Source: CAYWPG01 sp964460035 (GTDB lineage Bacteria; Pseudomonadota; Gammaproteobacteria; Nitrococcales; AK92). From it: a stretch of DNA of 44,125 bases. The notes below the pieces were generated by a model, which was not told where the DNA came from, made no database searches, and saw only the letters and a program-made list of their open reading frames with translations. This document shows, one piece after another, positions 43,319 through 44,125 of this stretch (the stretch's first letter is position 1; each line of letters starts with the position of its first letter). The position numbers and the translations under genes are program-made. The stretch covers positions 1 to 44,125 of the forward strand of contig CAYWPG010000034.1 in assembly GCA_964460035.1 (NCBI GenBank), written 5' to 3'.

Positions 43319-43728
43319 GGGGCGGTGTGATTCTGGTTCTTGTTTTTGATTCGATTGTGTGGTTGACCTTGTCGGTCGCTGGGCAGGCTCTGGATTTCTC
43401 GAAATCAATTTATAAGTATTTTGTTGTTTGATTGTTTTTGTCTTTTTCTTTTTGTGCGGATTTTATTGATTTGGTTCTTGTTATTCAAATGTCTTTTTGG
43501 TTGCTTGCTGAAACAGGAGATAACGCGTTTTTCCTTGGTGGGGCGCTGCAAGGCGGGAGATATGGGCAGTCCAAATCGTCTATCGAACAGGCCACTGCAG
43601 TAATCCGCTGAGCGTTCGCTGGTGGAACTGTGGGTGGAAGAGCGGCAAGACGTGGGTTAGCCCCATGCGTATGGGGTAGACATTGTTTCCGGAGGGGAGG
43701 GGTTAGGGGGCCGTGTTGCCTAGAGCGC
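43319..43728. other. 410-nt gap with an AT-rich tract
   Basis: Positions about 43405-43500 are markedly AT-rich and T-rich on the plus strand, unlike the rest of the window. On the minus strand this lies upstream of the lipoprotein gene and includes TATAAA (43414-43409), a possible -10 box without a good -35. The plus-strand open frame at 43421-43603 is low-complexity hydrophobic and is not accepted as a gene. The remainder holds the small hairpin at 43661-43676. Confidence 0.45.
43661..43676 (-). terminator. small hairpin after the GFA-like fragment
   Basis: CCCCAT-GCGT-ATGGGG is a perfect 6-bp stem about 53 nt downstream of the minus-strand stop at 43729. It is short and has no T tract. 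Confidence 0.25.
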
Positions 43729-44124
43729 TCAAACTTCCCCTTTGGCCGCGCGCAGCGCGCTCGCGGATAGCACTTGTGGCTGCACGATGGGGTGCCCGTT
43801 GGTCGTGAAGAAAGGCGAGCGACGGTATTGCCCGCTGAGCCGGCTACGAAGAGCCATGCGGACGACCTTCACAATCGCAGGGAACAGCCCCGAGGCGGGC
43901 GGCACACCATCGCCGGTGGCGCTGCCGATGTTCAGGCGCGCGTTGATGGGGCCGAAGTGCGTTTCCAGCGTGGTTCTGTCCAGGCAGCTGTGAATAAGCC
44001 CTATGCAATCGATCTTGAAAGTGGGCGGGACGTTGCCGAGGGGGGTGCCGCAGCAGGCCGCGTAGTAGCGCAGCAGGCCCTTGTTCGTCAGCCTGATCGC
44101 GGCGAGATGTTCCATGCCCTCGCT
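43729..44124 (-). CDS. GFA-like (DUF6151-type) protein, C-terminal part
   Basis: This is the 3' part of a minus-strand gene that runs off the window end; the frame stays open to the last base, so the ATG at 44113-44115 is probably internal. The visible 131 residues include RLTNKGLLRYYAACCGTPLGNVPP, a Cys-Cys-x-Thr-Pro segment like the last zinc-binding part of GFA/CENP-V and DUF6151 proteins. The C-terminus (FFTTNGHPIVQPQVLS) also fits that group. The N-terminal Cys motifs that would prove the family lie outside the window. Confidence 0.5.
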   Translation of the reverse strand, partial: SEGMEHLAAIRLTNKGLLRYYAACCGTPLGNVPPTFKIDCIGLIHSCLDRTTLETHFGPINARLNIGSATGDGVPPASGLFPAIVKVVRMALRSRLSGQYRRSPFFTTNGHPIVQPQVLSASALRAAKGEV

Positions 44125-44125
44125 T

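Noticed and set aside
43421..43603. Plus-strand 60-codon hydrophobic open frame in the AT-rich tract
   Set aside because: It is low-complexity Leu/Phe, starts at TTG without a ribosome binding site and is explained by the T-rich base composition.

Overview
This is a GC-rich bacterial chromosome segment, most likely from a gammaproteobacterium. The evidence is the ccoNOQP/ccoGHIS order, ampD-ampE, a Tpm-type thiopurine methyltransferase, AlaA, Tpx and YghU. The two-subunit glycine decarboxylase (gcvPA/gcvPB) recalls Ectothiorhodospira-like or other Chromatiales lineages more than enteric bacteria, but the genus cannot be fixed by reading alone. Nearly all of the window is ordinary coding DNA. 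I found no CRISPR array, insertion sequence, rRNA or tRNA.

Region 1 (1-8136): the end of ccoN, then ccoO, ccoQ, ccoP, a small membrane protein, ccoG, ccoH, ccoI, ccoS and a UreH/TauE-like membrane protein with a His-rich tail. These encode the high-affinity cbb3 cytochrome oxidase and its copper/assembly factors, and most of the genes overlap or abut. Region 2 (8181-12288): tpm, a glycine-rich DUF1269-like protein, alaA, a transglutaminase-like protein and a GNAT acetyltransferase. Region 3 (12609-18548): gcvT-gcvH-gcvPA-tpx-gcvPB and a PfkB-family kinase, so a thiol peroxidase sits between the two halves of glycine decarboxylase. Region 4 (18685-25128): an HDOD protein, a DUF255 thioredoxin-domain protein, ampD-ampE, a Mak-like fructokinase and a cupin.

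Region 5 (25411-28064): a complete NitT/TauT-type ABC importer of unknown substrate. Region 6 (28189-35229) is the most interesting part. A phosphonate-type ABC importer (phnD-phnC-phnE-phnE) runs directly into glpD, one nucleotide apart. Divergent to it are a HAD-IIB phosphatase and a DeoR/GlpR-type regulator. The divergent intergenic region holds ATGTT-N8-AACAT, which has the geometry of a GlpR operator, and a second CAACAT/ATGTTG pair. No C-P lyase, phosphonatase or phosphite dehydrogenase gene is visible. I infer a regulated uptake and oxidation system for glycerol-3-phosphate or a related organophosphate, using a transporter family normally named for phosphonates.

Region 7 (35368-44124): mostly single genes. 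These are a small membrane protein, two GFA/CENP-V-like proteins (one cut by the window end), a HAD hydrolase with an altered catalytic motif, a patatin-like protein, a radical SAM protein with a CX4CX2C cluster motif, a peptide deformylase, YghU and a lipoprotein preceded by an unusually AT-rich stretch. Several convergent gene pairs are separated by strong GC-rich hairpins without clear T tracts.
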